Part shown: positions 10,516 to 19,069 of the stretch, one piece after another
Layout of the letters: each line of letters starts with the position of its first letter
How positions within the stretch are numbered: the stretch's first letter is position 1
NCBI GenBank assembly: GCA_963823245.1
Contig: CAWGKQ010000010.1
Location: 372,001 to 436,000, forward strand
Source: JAWVFM01 sp963823245
Lineage (GTDB): Bacteria; Actinomycetota; Thermoleophilia; Solirubrobacterales; 70-9
Direction: 5' to 3'
DNA length: 64,000 bases
Program-made: the position numbers and the translations under genes
The notes under the pieces: generated by a model
The model's database searches: none
Seen by the model: the letters and a program-made list of their open reading frames with translations, nothing else
What the model was told of the DNA's origin: nothing

Positions 10516-12562
10516 GCTCGTACCCCGCGGCGACCAGCGCCTCGCCGGCGATCGCCTCGTACTCGCGGCGGTCGGCGTCCGGCATCTTCGTCTTCCACAG
10601 GCCGATCCGGTCCGCCTGCGGAGGCCGCTCGGCGAGGGCGTGGCTCTGCATCCTGGAGGCGGCCGAGATCGTCCCCCACGGCTTCTCGAGATCGCGCGCC
10701 TTCTCCGCCAGGCGCTCCCCCGCGCGCTCGTGGTAGCGAAGCATCACGGGGTCGAAGTCGAGCTCGATGAATTCGGCCACCCGCCGCAGCACCGCCTCGG
10801 TGTCGGTGAGGAGGTCCTCGTAGTGAACCTCGAGGTAGTGGTTCACGTGCGGCTGCTGGCGCCGCGCCACCTCGATCCGGCGCCGCCAGTTGTCGGCCGC
10901 TTCGGCGATCGTGCTCGGTCCCCAGCTGCGCGGAACGAGGGAGAGGGCCACGTCGCGCCCGTCGCGGATGATGTGGATGAACCGCGCCTCCGGCATCGTC
11001 TTCTGGATCAGGCGCATCGAGCGAACGTACCCCGGCGTCTTGTCGCCCCACCGCTCCTTGTCCTGCCTCTCCGCGTAGAGGCGGAAGAACTCGCGCGCCG
11101 CGTCGGCGCAGTTCAGAGGGTCGAGCGCGCGGAAGCGGACGCGCAACTCGTCCTCGTCGAGGTGGAAGTCGCCCCAGCGATCGCCCTCGACGATCATCGT
11201 CGCCAGCTCATCGGCGGTGCGCGCTCGTCGCCAGGTCGCCTTGATCATCGGGACGACGAAGTGGGTCTCGCCCGGGATCGCGAGCTCGGGGTGCGAGTCG
11301 AGCATCAGCCGCAGGAGTGTGGTGCCGGACCGCGTCGCCCCGCAGATGAACGGAACCGCAAACGGCGGCTGGCGGACGCCCGCGACGTTGCGCTTGAAAC
11401 GCCTCGACTCCGTGACGCGGCTGGGGGTGAGCGCCGCGAGCTTCACGAGCCGACGGTCGCCCCGGTAGCGGCGCTCGGCGGCGGCGCGCTCGATCAGACC
11501 ACCAATCCCCTCGACCGTATGGCTCCAGCTTCGCTCCCCCCGGACCTCGCGGGCCCCGGCGGCGAGGCGGGTGCGCTCGGCCATGTCGGCGAGGCGCTCG
11601 ATCGCCGCCGCCATCTCGTCGAGGTCTGGGTCGTAGGCCGGAATTCCCGACTTCGCGGTTCCGTTGGGATACGAGCGGACCAGCAGCCCGTTGCGCTCGT
11701 GCTCGATCACCTCGTTGAGGGGGGGGATGTCGTTCGTGATCACCGGCAGCCCGAAGGCCGTCGCCTCGAAGAGCGGGAGGCCGAGGCCCTCCCAGCGCGA
11801 GGGCGCAAGGCAGACGTCGGCGGCGGCGAACGTGCGCAGGTGTTCCTCGGTGGGCTCGTCGCCGAGCCGGAACTCGATCCGCTCGTCGCTCGCGGCGGCC
11901 TCGCGCGCGGCGTCGGCGCCGCCCTTGCGCTCCACCTGCGCCTTCACGAGGAGCCGCAGCCGCTCGCCGCTCGTCCGCATGAAGGCGTCGACCACGGGCT
12001 CGATCGGCTTGCGGTGCCCCACGAAGCCGCCGGGGAAGATCACCTGCACGAGCTCGTCGTCGCGCGCCGCCGGCTCGACTGCGAGGAGCTCGGGGTGGAT
12101 GCCCCACGGGACGTACGGCGTCTCGAGGCCGAACGAGCGGTAGCGCTCCTGCTCGCAGCGGGTCATCGAGTAGACGAGGTCGTAAGCGTCGCGCGCGCCG
12201 GGAACGTGCTCGGCGGTGAAGTGCTCCCAGACGAAGCGGCCGATGACGAGCACCCCGCGCCGGCGCAGCTCTGCGAGCTCGGCGAACTGGTAGTTCTGGT
12301 CGCACAGGATCGCGTCGATCCCGCGCTTGGAGACCCATGCGGAGTACTCCTCACCCGTGATGTCGTAGGAGGCGGCGGCGTCGACGCGCGGCTGGTCCCA
12401 CACTCCGTCGCGCTGGAGGCGGCCCTTCATCGGGCCGCGCTCCTTCTTCGGCCGCGCGAGCACGTAGGTCTCGTGCCCGAGCTCCTCGAGCGCCGAGCGC
12501 AGCTGGCGCGCGACCACCGGCTGGCCGCGGTTGAACCACTTTGTGACGAGGCCGACTCTCAT
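10505..12562 (-). CDS. Glycosyltransferase family 4-sulfotransferase fusion protein
   Basis: 685 residues in one intact frame. Residues 1 to ~365 form a GT-B glycosyltransferase (start MRVGLVTKWFNRGQPVV, acceptor-side DQNYQF, donor-site APSRWEGLGLPLFEATAFG with the conserved Glu cluster). Residues ~395-685 form a PAPS-dependent sulfotransferase with the 5'-phosphosulfate loop ATRSGTTLLRLML and the 3'-phosphate motif FIHIIRDGRDVALSL. The GT half is a close paralogue of the free-standing enzyme at 20762-21850, and the ST half resembles the neighbouring sulfotransferases. The fusion implies that sugar transfer and sulfonation happen on the same acceptor. The gene starts 13 nt after the methyltransferase and overlaps purL. 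Confidence 0.9.
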   Translation of the reverse strand: MRVGLVTKWFNRGQPVVARQLRSALEELGHETYVLARPKKERGPMKGRLQRDGVWDQPRVDAAASYDITGEEYSAWVSKRGIDAILCDQNYQFAELAELRRRGVLVIGRFVWEHFTAEHVPGARDAYDLVYSMTRCEQERYRSFGLETPYVPWGIHPELLAVEPAARDDELVQVIFPGGFVGHRKPIEPVVDAFMRTSGERLRLLVKAQVERKGGADAAREAAASDERIEFRLGDEPTEEHLRTFAAADVCLAPSRWEGLGLPLFEATAFGLPVITNDIPPLNEVIEHERNGLLVRSYPNGTAKSGIPAYDPDLDEMAAAIERLADMAERTRLAAGAREVRGERSWSHTVEGIGGLIERAAAERRYRGDRRLVKLAALTPSRVTESRRFKRNVAGVRQPPFAVPFICGATRSGTTLLRLMLDSHPELAIPGETHFVVPMIKATWRRARTADELATMIVEGDRWGDFHLDEDELRVRFRALDPLNCADAAREFFRLYAERQDKERWGDKTPGYVRSMRLIQKTMPEARFIHIIRDGRDVALSLVPRSWGPSTIAEAADNWRRRIEVARRQQPHVNHYLEVHYEDLLTDTEAVLRRVAEFIELDFDPVMLRYHERAGERLAEKARDLEKPWGTISAASRMQSHALAERPPQADRIGLWKTKMPDADRREYEAIAGEALVAAGYELGE

Positions 12563-12575
12563 CGGCTAAGCCCCC

Positions 12576-13325
12576 TTACGCGGAGCCGGCGTCGGGAGAG
12601 TCGTCGTCGCGGGTGATGCCGAACTTCTTGCTGTACCGGCGGCCGCCTGCCAGCGGCATCCGGCGTGCCTTCCGTGGCAGGACGCGGTCGTAGTTCGGCA
12701 GCCGCGTCGGCTTCGCGTGCATGCAGACGCGCGTGCCGCCGCCGCCCGAGTTCTCCCAGGTCTGCTCGATGTCGGTGAAGCCACAGGTGAGGAGCATCTC
12801 CTCGAGCGCCGGAAGGTTCGGGACCCACCAGTTCGAGGGGTTGCCCGTCCGCTCCGGATCGCTCGGCTTGAAGAGGAGGAGCGGCTGGTCGGAGTCCATG
12901 TCCTTGATCTTCGTTTCGAGGAAGAGGTGCTCGGCGGTGACCCGGCGCAGGCGGAAGAGCAGCGAGATCACATTCTCGACGTGGTAGAGGACGCCGCCGC
13001 ACAGCACGACGTCGAAGCTGTCCAGCTCGAGCCACTTCTCGGAGAGGATGTCCATCTGGACGAACTCGAAGCCGAACTGCTCGACGTTCGCGGCGAGGTC
13101 CGGCGAGGTGCAGAGGTCGACGCCGACCACCTGGGTCGCGCCGCGCTTCACAGCCTCGGCGCAGTTGACGCCCTCCCAGCAGCCGACGTCGAGGAACGTC
13201 TTGCCGGTCATGTCGTCAGGCAGGCCGTAGCGCTCCCAGTTGTTGTGCGCGGTTGGCACCTCGGGGGTGCCGCCCTGGCCGTCGGTCGCCTCGGTGGGCG
13301 TCTCTGTGGCGCTTGCCTCGTCCAT
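12576..13325 (-). CDS. SAM-dependent methyltransferase (DUF1698/CmoB-like fold)
   Basis: 249-residue class I methyltransferase. Motif I is FLDVGCWEGVNCAEAVKRGA (about residues 43-62), motif II VVGVDL, and the post-motif GGVLYHVENVISLL is typical of the tRNA-mo5U methyltransferase-like group. The C-terminus is basic (RVLPRKARRMPLAGGRRYSKKF). The setting among glycosyl- and sulfotransferases suggests sugar or lipid methylation rather than tRNA modification; this is inference. A TACAAT hexamer lies 11 nt before the ATG, so an internal promoter is possible within the operon. Confidence 0.8.
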   Translation of the reverse strand: MDEASATETPTEATDGQGGTPEVPTAHNNWERYGLPDDMTGKTFLDVGCWEGVNCAEAVKRGATQVVGVDLCTSPDLAANVEQFGFEFVQMDILSEKWLELDSFDVVLCGGVLYHVENVISLLFRLRRVTAEHLFLETKIKDMDSDQPLLLFKPSDPERTGNPSNWWVPNLPALEEMLLTCGFTDIEQTWENSGGGGTRVCMHAKPTRLPNYDRVLPRKARRMPLAGGRRYSKKFGITRDDDSPDAGSA

Positions 13326-13336
13326 ACGAGCCGCGG

Positions 13337-13342
13337 ATTGTA
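13337..13342 (-). promoter_or_regulatory. Possible internal -10 upstream of the methyltransferase gene
   Basis: TACAAT on the minus strand, 11 nt before the ATG at 13325, in the 33-nt gap after the preceding sulfotransferase. It is close to the -10 consensus; no clear -35 is seen. Confidence 0.35.
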
Positions 13343-13358
13343 GAGAGGCCCTGGAAGC

Positions 13359-14384
13359 TCAGGACTCGTAGCCGAGCTCGGCGAGGAGCTCACCGCCATG
13401 CTCGCGGAAGGTCGCGAGGTCCGCTGGGTCCATCTCGTTCCGCCACATCCCGACCCGGTCGGCACGCGGAGGCTCAGAGGTGAGGGCGTGGGCCTCGACG
13501 CGCGACTCGGCGGTGAGGCCGCGCTTCTCCTCGTCGGCCTCGAGCGGCCGCGCGATCTCCTGCAGGCGCTCGGCGGCGCGCTCGTGGTAGGAGAGCATCG
13601 CGGGATGGAAGTCGAGCTCGATGAGCTCGCAGATCTCCCGCAGCTTTGCCTCGGGGTCTGACACGAGGTCCTCGTAGTGGACCTCGGTGTAGTGCGAGAC
13701 CTCCTGCGCGGCTCGCCGCGTGCGGTTGATGCGGTGGCGCCAGCGCCGCGCCACCTGCTCCATCGTGAGGCCCGCGCCGCGTCGCTCCAGCGAAAGCGCG
13801 ACGTCGCGCCCGTCGCGGATCATGTGGATGAAGCGGGCCTCCGGGAGGATCCGCTCGATGCGCCGCATCTTCATCGCGTAGCCGGGGGTCTTGTCGCCCC
13901 ATCGGGGCTTGCCCTGGGCCTTCGCGTAGAGGCGGTAGAACGTCCGCACCGGGACCTCCGGCCTGACGAGGGGGCGCAGCTTGCCGAGCTCCTTGAGAAC
14001 CCTGCCGTCGTCGATTCCGAAGTCGCCCCACCGCCGGCTCGAGGTCATGACCTCCACCACCGCCTCCGGTGACGCGGGCCCCTCGCCGAAGAGCTTGATC
14101 ACGTCGGGGATGAAATGCGTCTCGGGTGGGATGGTGAGCTCAGGGTGCGAGTCGAGCATCAGCCGCAGCAGCGTCGTGCCGGACCGGGTCATGCCGATCA
14201 CGAACGGGGCCGGCGGCTTCGGCAGGTTGCGCTCCCGAGTGCGCCTGCGCCGCCGCAGGTAGGGAATCTTCTCCTGCTGGACAGCCTGCTTTCGCCGCTC
14301 GCGCTGGCGCCGCATGCGCCGCCTGCGCGTCCGCCGCCGGCGGACCTCCCAGTTGTCGCGCTCGCCGTCCCCCGAGGGGCTCAC
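13359..14384 (-). CDS. PAPS-dependent sulfotransferase family protein (ST4)
   Basis: 341 residues from GTG 14384, which overlaps the stop of the preceding sulfotransferase (GTGA); the frame is open further upstream but that extension is antisense-like Arg-rich sequence. An unusually basic N-terminus (RRRRTRRRRMRRQRERRKQ) precedes the catalytic domain. The domain has PSB loop MTRSGTTLLRLML, IPPETHF, RWGDKTPGY, 3'-PB motif FIHMIRDGRDVALSL and HYTEVHYEDLV. It transfers sulfate from PAPS to an unknown acceptor. The basic leader could bind anionic polymer or membrane. It is a tandem paralogue of the two genes upstream. Confidence 0.88.
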   Translation of the reverse strand: MSPSGDGERDNWEVRRRRTRRRRMRRQRERRKQAVQQEKIPYLRRRRRTRERNLPKPPAPFVIGMTRSGTTLLRLMLDSHPELTIPPETHFIPDVIKLFGEGPASPEAVVEVMTSSRRWGDFGIDDGRVLKELGKLRPLVRPEVPVRTFYRLYAKAQGKPRWGDKTPGYAMKMRRIERILPEARFIHMIRDGRDVALSLERRGAGLTMEQVARRWRHRINRTRRAAQEVSHYTEVHYEDLVSDPEAKLREICELIELDFHPAMLSYHERAAERLQEIARPLEADEEKRGLTAESRVEAHALTSEPPRADRVGMWRNEMDPADLATFREHGGELLAELGYES

Positions 14385-15307
14385 GAGGCGCCGCTCGCCA
14401 CCGGAGCGCCGGTCTCGTAGCCGAGGCCCGACAGCATCGTGCCGGCGATTTCCTCGAACGCCTGCCGGTCGGACTCGCTCATCTGCCGCTTCCAGCGGCT
14501 GACGCGGTCGGCGTCCGGTGGCTTCGTCGTCATCGCGTGGGTCGCCATGCGCCGCTCGACGTCGAGCTCGGCCGAGCGGCCGTCGGCGGGCAGCGCGCGC
14601 TTCATCTCCTCGAGCCGATCCGAGGAGCGCTCGTGGTAGTCGAGCACGGCGTCGTTCCAGTCGAGCTCGATGAACTCGCAGATCCTCCGCAGCGATGGCT
14701 CGGTGTCGAGGATCAGATCCTCGTAGCGGACCTCGGTGTAGTGCTTGAGCTTCGGCGCCGCGTCGCGCGCCTTCTGGATCTTCCGCTTCCATCGCTTTGC
14801 TACGTCGGCCGCGGTCAGGTCGCGGACGGTCCGGTCGAGGACCGACAGCGCCACGTCCCGACCGTCGCGGATCACGTGGATGAAGCGCGCCTCCGGCAGC
14901 GCTCGCTGGATCTGCTGCATCTTTCCGACGTAGTTGGGCGTCTTCTCGCCCCAGCGCGGTTTGCCCTCGCGCGCCGCGTAGGCCTCGTAGAAGGCGCGAA
15001 GGGCCTCGCCGGCGGTGAGCTTGCGGCCGCGCTCGGAGAGCAGGCCCAGCATCTCCATGTCCGTGAAGTCGAAGTCGCCCCACTCGCGCGCCGACTTCAT
15101 CGCCCCGAGGACGTCGGCGGGCGTCGTCTTGTCGGTGCGCTTGAAGGTCTTGATCACGTCCGGCACGAAGTGCGTCTCCGGCGGGATCGTGAGCTCGGGA
15201 TGGGCGTCGAGCATCATCCGCAGCAGCGTCGTTCCGGATCGGTTCATCCCGACGACGAACGGCGCGGGCGCGCGCTCGGCTGACTTGTCTTTGCTGAACA
15301 GGCCCAT
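14381..15307 (-). CDS. PAPS-dependent sulfotransferase family protein (ST3)
   Basis: 308 residues, intact. PSB loop MNRSGTTLLRMMLDAHPEL near residues 21-40, IPPETHF, RWGEKTPNYV, 3'-phosphate motif FIHVIRDGRDVALSV, HYTEVRYEDLI and the C-terminal tail MLSGLGYE shared by all members of this array. It starts 9 nt after the stop of ST2 and is coupled to ST4 by a GTGA overlap. Probably cytoplasmic or membrane-associated; the acceptor is unknown. Confidence 0.9.
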   Translation of the reverse strand: MGLFSKDKSAERAPAPFVVGMNRSGTTLLRMMLDAHPELTIPPETHFVPDVIKTFKRTDKTTPADVLGAMKSAREWGDFDFTDMEMLGLLSERGRKLTAGEALRAFYEAYAAREGKPRWGEKTPNYVGKMQQIQRALPEARFIHVIRDGRDVALSVLDRTVRDLTAADVAKRWKRKIQKARDAAPKLKHYTEVRYEDLILDTEPSLRRICEFIELDWNDAVLDYHERSSDRLEEMKRALPADGRSAELDVERRMATHAMTTKPPDADRVSRWKRQMSESDRQAFEEIAGTMLSGLGYETGAPVASGAS

Positions 15308-15316
15308 TCGGAAGGG

Positions 15317-16279
15317 TCAGGATGGTAGAGAGGGCGGGGCGGCGGAGACGACGGTCGTCTCGTACCCCAACTCGGCCAGGAGGTCACCCGCGAACGCCTC
15401 GAACTCCTCGCGGTAGGGCTCTTCCATCTCGGTCTTCCAGACCTCGATCCGCTCCTCCTGGGGCGGCTTCGTCGTCATCGCGTGCGCCTGCATCCGCTCC
15501 TCGCCCGTGAGCGTCCGGCGCGAGCCGCGCTCGCGCTCCCGGTTCATCTCCTGCAGCCGCTCCGCGGCGCGCTCGTGGTAGCTGAGCATGACCGGGTCCC
15601 AGTCGAGCTCGACGAACTCGCAGACGCCGCGCAGCGCCGGCTCGGTGTCCCGCACAAGGTCCTCGTAGCGGATCTCCATGTAGCGGCCCTGCACCTGCTC
15701 GACGCGCCGGGCGCTGAGGATCCGGTGGCGCCAGCGCTTCGCCATCCGCTCCGCGGGCACGGGCTTCGAGCCCCGCAGCTCGACAAGCCGGCGGTTGGTC
15801 GAGAGCGCCACGTCGCGCCCGTCGCGGATCATGTGGACGAAGCGCGCCTCGGGCACCGCGCGGCCGAGCTTGGCCAGGGAAGTCACGTAGCGCGGGGTCT
15901 TGTCGCCCCACCGTTGCTTGCCGGCGCGCTCGGCGTAAAGGCCGTAGAAGGCGCGGATCGAATCCGGGGCATTGAGCGGCTTGACGTTGCGCAGCCGCGC
16001 CAGCAGCTCATTCTCGTCGACCCCGGATTCAGGTAGCCCGCTCTGAGGTGCCTCCCGGATCGCCTCCAGAACGCGCTCGGGGGTCACGCGAAGGCGCGAG
16101 AACTGCTCGATCATCGGCGGCAGGAAGTGGGTCTCGGGCGGGATCGCCATCTCGGGATGGGCGTCGAGCATCATCCGAAGCAGCGTCGTGCCCGACCGCC
16201 CGACACCGACGACGAACGGCGCCGGGGGACCCGGCGGCGAGCCGAGCATCCGGCGGCGCCTCAGATGGTCGCGCAGCAT
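15317..16279 (-). CDS. PAPS-dependent sulfotransferase family protein (ST2)
   Basis: 320 residues, intact. PSB loop VGRSGTTLLRMMLDAHPEM, IPPETHFLPPM, RWGDKTPRYVTSLAKLG, 3'-PB motif FVHMIRDGRDVALST and YMEIRYEDLVRDTE. Its ATG shares one base with the purQ stop (TGATG), so translation is coupled to a purine-synthesis gene. The family resemblance to ST3, ST4 and the C-terminal half of the fusion protein indicates local duplication. Confidence 0.9.
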   Translation of the reverse strand: MLRDHLRRRRMLGSPPGPPAPFVVGVGRSGTTLLRMMLDAHPEMAIPPETHFLPPMIEQFSRLRVTPERVLEAIREAPQSGLPESGVDENELLARLRNVKPLNAPDSIRAFYGLYAERAGKQRWGDKTPRYVTSLAKLGRAVPEARFVHMIRDGRDVALSTNRRLVELRGSKPVPAERMAKRWRHRILSARRVEQVQGRYMEIRYEDLVRDTEPALRGVCEFVELDWDPVMLSYHERAAERLQEMNRERERGSRRTLTGEERMQAHAMTTKPPQEERIEVWKTEMEEPYREEFEAFAGDLLAELGYETTVVSAAPPSLPS

Positions 16280-16959
16280 CAGGCTGCCGCGCGGGCTTCG
16301 GCAGCGGGCCTCGCCACCGCGGCCAGGAGCCGCAGGCCGTCGGCAGAGCCGGCGAGCGCGTCGACCGCATGCTCGGGATGCGGCATCAGGCCGAGGACGT
16401 TGCCGGCCTCGTTGGTGACACCGGCGATCCCGTCCACGGAGCCGTTCGGGTTGTTGCCGGGCGCGTAGCGCAGCGCGATTTGGCCGCGCTCTCCAAGCGC
16501 GGCCAGCAGCGAGGGTGAAGCGAAGTAGCGCCCGCAGGCGTGCTTGACCGGGATCGAGAGGCGCTCGCCGGGCTCGATCCCGGCGCCGAACGCCCCGCCC
16601 CCCTCAGCCACGAGCTCAACCTGGCGGCAGACGAAGCGCAGGCCCTCGTTCGGGAGCAGCGCCCCCGGCAGGAGCCCGGCCTCGCACAGCACCTGGAAGC
16701 CGTTGCAGATTCCGAGCACCGGCAGTCCGGCTTCGACGAGCTCCGCCACCGCGCCCATCGCGGGCGCGAAGCGGGCGATCGCGCCCGCTCGCAGGTAGTC
16801 GCCGTACGAGAAGCCGCCGGGCACGACCACCGCGTCGAGGTCGGAGAGGTCCGTCTCCTCATGCCAGACGAGCCGCGCCTCGCCGACGCGCTCGCATGCG
16901 GAGAGCGCGTCGCGCTCGTCACAGGAGCCCGGAAACTGAAGCACCCCGAATCTCGTCAC
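16279..16959 (-). CDS. purQ: Phosphoribosylformylglycinamidine synthase subunit PurQ
   Basis: Glutaminase subunit of FGAM synthase that supplies ammonia to PurL; 226 residues. Class-I amidotransferase signature: FPGSCDERDA near the start, VVPGGFSYGDYLRAGAIA, nucleophile Cys in VLGICNGFQVL, and C-terminal His/Glu in GLMPHPEHAV. The GTG start at 16959 overlaps the purS stop (GTGA). Its stop overlaps the start of a sulfotransferase gene, so the purine and sulfonation genes share a message. Confidence 0.95.
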   Translation of the reverse strand: MTRFGVLQFPGSCDERDALSACERVGEARLVWHEETDLSDLDAVVVPGGFSYGDYLRAGAIARFAPAMGAVAELVEAGLPVLGICNGFQVLCEAGLLPGALLPNEGLRFVCRQVELVAEGGGAFGAGIEPGERLSIPVKHACGRYFASPSLLAALGERGQIALRYAPGNNPNGSVDGIAGVTNEAGNVLGLMPHPEHAVDALAGSADGLRLLAAVARPAAEARAAA

Positions 16960-17189
16960 GACTCGTCCCCGTCGAGCTCGATCTCGTAGTCCTCGACGAG
17001 CGGGTTCGCCAGCAGCTTCTCGCAGAGCTCGCCCAGGCGCGCGTCGTCGTCGACGTCGAGCTCGACGAGGCGCCCCACGCGGACCTCGCGCATGCCCTCG
17101 AAGCCGAGCGCCGGGAGCGCCCGCTCGACGGCCTTGCCCTGCGGGTCGAGGATGCCCTCCTTGGGGCGGATGAGGACGCGCGCCTTCAC
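16956..17189 (-). CDS. purS: Phosphoribosylformylglycinamidine synthase subunit PurS
   Basis: 77-residue bridging subunit of the PurLQS complex. The sequence starts VKARVLIRPKEGILDPQGKA and continues with the family core ALGFEGMREVRVGRLVELDV and ANPLVEDYEIEL. The GTG start overlaps the stop of the upstream sulfotransferase (GTGA), and its stop overlaps purQ. Presence of PurS matches the short form of PurL. Confidence 0.95.
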   Translation of the reverse strand: MKARVLIRPKEGILDPQGKAVERALPALGFEGMREVRVGRLVELDVDDDARLGELCEKLLANPLVEDYEIELDGDES

Positions 17190-18098
17190 GCGGTGAGCGT
17201 ACCGGCCAGATCCGCGTATCCGGCCGCTTCCAAGGCCGGCCCGAGCCCGAGGCGCCCGAGCAACTCGCCCCAGCGCTCGTCGTCGCCGGCGAGCACCGCC
17301 TCGGGCTCGCGGACGTTGGCGCGCGCCCACCCGCGCACGTCGGCCGGTGCCTCGCGGCCCAGCACCCGGTAGACCGACTCGATCGCCTCCTCGGTCGCCT
17401 CGCGCAGGTCCTCGTTCCGAAGCAGGAGGTACCGGTCGCCGAAGAGCCGCCGCCCGTCCTCGTAGGCGGATTCGAAGGTGAGCTTCCAAACGCGGAGGAT
17501 GTGCTCCACGTCGCTGAGGCTTGCCGGATCGACACCGTCCTCGCCCGCCATCGCCGTCGAGATCGCGCGGCTCGACCACAGCTTGCGGTCGGTCCGCTCG
17601 TCGAATATCTCGCCCGGGCTCGACCACCGCCGGAGGCGCCGCTTCTTGCGCCCGAGGACGATCGACGCTGTCACCGAGCGGGGGTCGCGGACCACGTGGA
17701 CGAACGCCGCCCCGGGGTCGAGCTCGACGGCGTCGGCAACCTTCCGGTAGAGGCGGGTCTCCTTCACCATCACCTGCGGCGCCATGCCGAGCAACCAGCG
17801 CAGGAGCTCGCGACAGTGCTCCGGTAGCCGGGGCTCGAGCTCGAGGCCGCGGCCGGCGGGGGCCGCCCCAGTTGAACTCCGCCACCGGGACCTCGGGGTA
17901 GCGCTCGCGCTGGAACCGCTCGCGAAGCTCGCGGGTCTCGGCGAAGGCGTCGCCCTCGCGGGCACCCGAGCCGCCGCCCTCGGTCACGTCCTGCTCGCGA
18001 AGAGGCTCGTAGAAGCAGCGAAGCTCGGGGTCGGCGAGGAGCGCGTCATAGAGGATCGTCGTTCCCGAACGACGCATCCCCTGGATGAAGATGTTCAC
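17186..18098 (-). CDS. Sulfotransferase family protein (ST1), frameshifted
   Basis: About 304 residues. It starts MNIFIQGMRRSGTTILYDAL (5'-phosphosulfate loop at the very N-terminus) and later has FVHVVRDPRSVTASIVLGRKKR as the 3'-phosphate motif. It belongs to a different sulfotransferase subgroup from ST2-ST4 (no IPPETHF or GDKTP block). One base is gained or lost in the C/G runs near 17868 (after VAEFNWGG). It sits exactly between purC and purS, with ATGA and GTGA overlaps on the two sides. Confidence 0.82.
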
Positions 18099-18970
18099 GC
18101 GGGCGCGGCGCCCGGGGAGGAGAACTCGCGGTCGGAGATGCGCTCGTAGGCCTCCACGTAGCGCGCGCGGGTGTTCGCGATCACCTCGGCGGGAAGCTCG
18201 GGCGCCGGCGGGGTGTGGTCCCAGCCCGTGGAGTCGAGGTGGTCGCGCACGTACTGCTTGTCGAACGAGCGCTGGGGCCGGCCCGGCTCGTACTCGTCAG
18301 CGGGCCAGAAGCGCGACGAGTCGGGGGTGAGGACCTCGTCGGCGAGGACCACCTCGGCGCCCGCGTGCGAGCCGAACTCGAATTTTGTGTCGGCGAGAAT
18401 GATCCCCCGCTCGGCGGCGTGGTCCGAGGCCCGGGTGTAGAGCGCGATCGAGGCGTCGCGGAGGTGCTCCATGAGGCCCCGGTCGCCGACGATCTCCACC
18501 GCGCGCTCGAAGTCGACGTTCTCGTCGTGCTCACCGAGCTCGGCCTTCGTTGCCGGCGTGAAGATGGGCTGCGGGAGCTTGTCGGACTCCTGGAGCGCCT
18601 CGGGCAGCTCGATGCCGCAGACGGCGCCGCTCTCCCGGTACTCGCGCCAACCCGAGCCGGAGAGGTAGCCGCGCACCACGCACTCGACCGGGTACATGTC
18701 GAGGCGCCGCACGCGGATCGCCCGGCCGGCGACCTCCTCCGGCACGTCCAGCGAGAGGAAGTGATTGGGGCAGACATCGCCCAGGTGCTCGAACCAGAAC
18801 ACCGACATCTGGGTCAGCACCGCGCCCTTGTCCGGGATGGGGTCGGGCAGGATCACGTCGTACGCCGAGATGCGATCGGAGGCGACCATCAGGAGGTCGT
18901 CGTCGACCTCGTACATCTCGCGGACCTTTCCGCGAGCATGTAGGGTTAGATCGGCGAGCGCCGCGGGCAT
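18095..18970 (-). CDS. purC: Phosphoribosylaminoimidazole-succinocarboxamide synthase
   Basis: SAICAR synthetase, 291 residues, ATP-dependent ligation of aspartate to CAIR. The N-terminus LHARGKVREMYEV binds ATP; SDRISAYDVILPDPIPDKG, VRGYLSGSGWREY, ILADTKFEFG and LTPDSSRFWP are family hallmarks. It is the first gene of the long minus-strand unit, with a TAGCAT hexamer 9 nt upstream of the ATG. The stop overlaps the start of ST1. Confidence 0.96.
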   Translation of the reverse strand: MPAALADLTLHARGKVREMYEVDDDLLMVASDRISAYDVILPDPIPDKGAVLTQMSVFWFEHLGDVCPNHFLSLDVPEEVAGRAIRVRRLDMYPVECVVRGYLSGSGWREYRESGAVCGIELPEALQESDKLPQPIFTPATKAELGEHDENVDFERAVEIVGDRGLMEHLRDASIALYTRASDHAAERGIILADTKFEFGSHAGAEVVLADEVLTPDSSRFWPADEYEPGRPQRSFDKQYVRDHLDSTGWDHTPPAPELPAEVIANTRARYVEAYERISDREFSSPGAAPA

Positions 18971-18979
18971 CGGCGGGCG

Positions 18980-18985
18980 ATGCTA
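18980..18985 (-). promoter_or_regulatory. -10-like hexamer of the purC operon
   Basis: TAGCAT preceded by TG (extended -10 type, TGTTAGCAT on the minus strand) lies 9 nt before the purC ATG. It leaves room for a leader of only a few bases, so there is no space for a purine riboswitch between promoter and gene. Confidence 0.4.
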
Positions 18986-19069
18986 ACAAGGGAAATCGGG
19001 CGCGGAAGGCGAGGCGAGCGATAAATGGAACGTAGGGACATCGACGCGGGTTGGCGATTGACATTGGCG

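Noticed and set aside
10463..12616. 717-codon open frame opposite the glycosyltransferase-sulfotransferase gene
   Set aside because: Antisense shadow; the minus-strand protein has full GT and PAPS motifs and the plus frame has none.
14385..15083. Upstream extension of the ST4 frame to a 574-codon protein
   Set aside because: It would lie within ST3 in another frame and is Arg-rich shadow; GTG 14384 overlaps the ST3 stop as elsewhere in the operon.
18971..19069. Purine riboswitch upstream of purC
   Set aside because: The -10 box is 9 nt from the ATG, leaving no transcribed leader for an aptamer.
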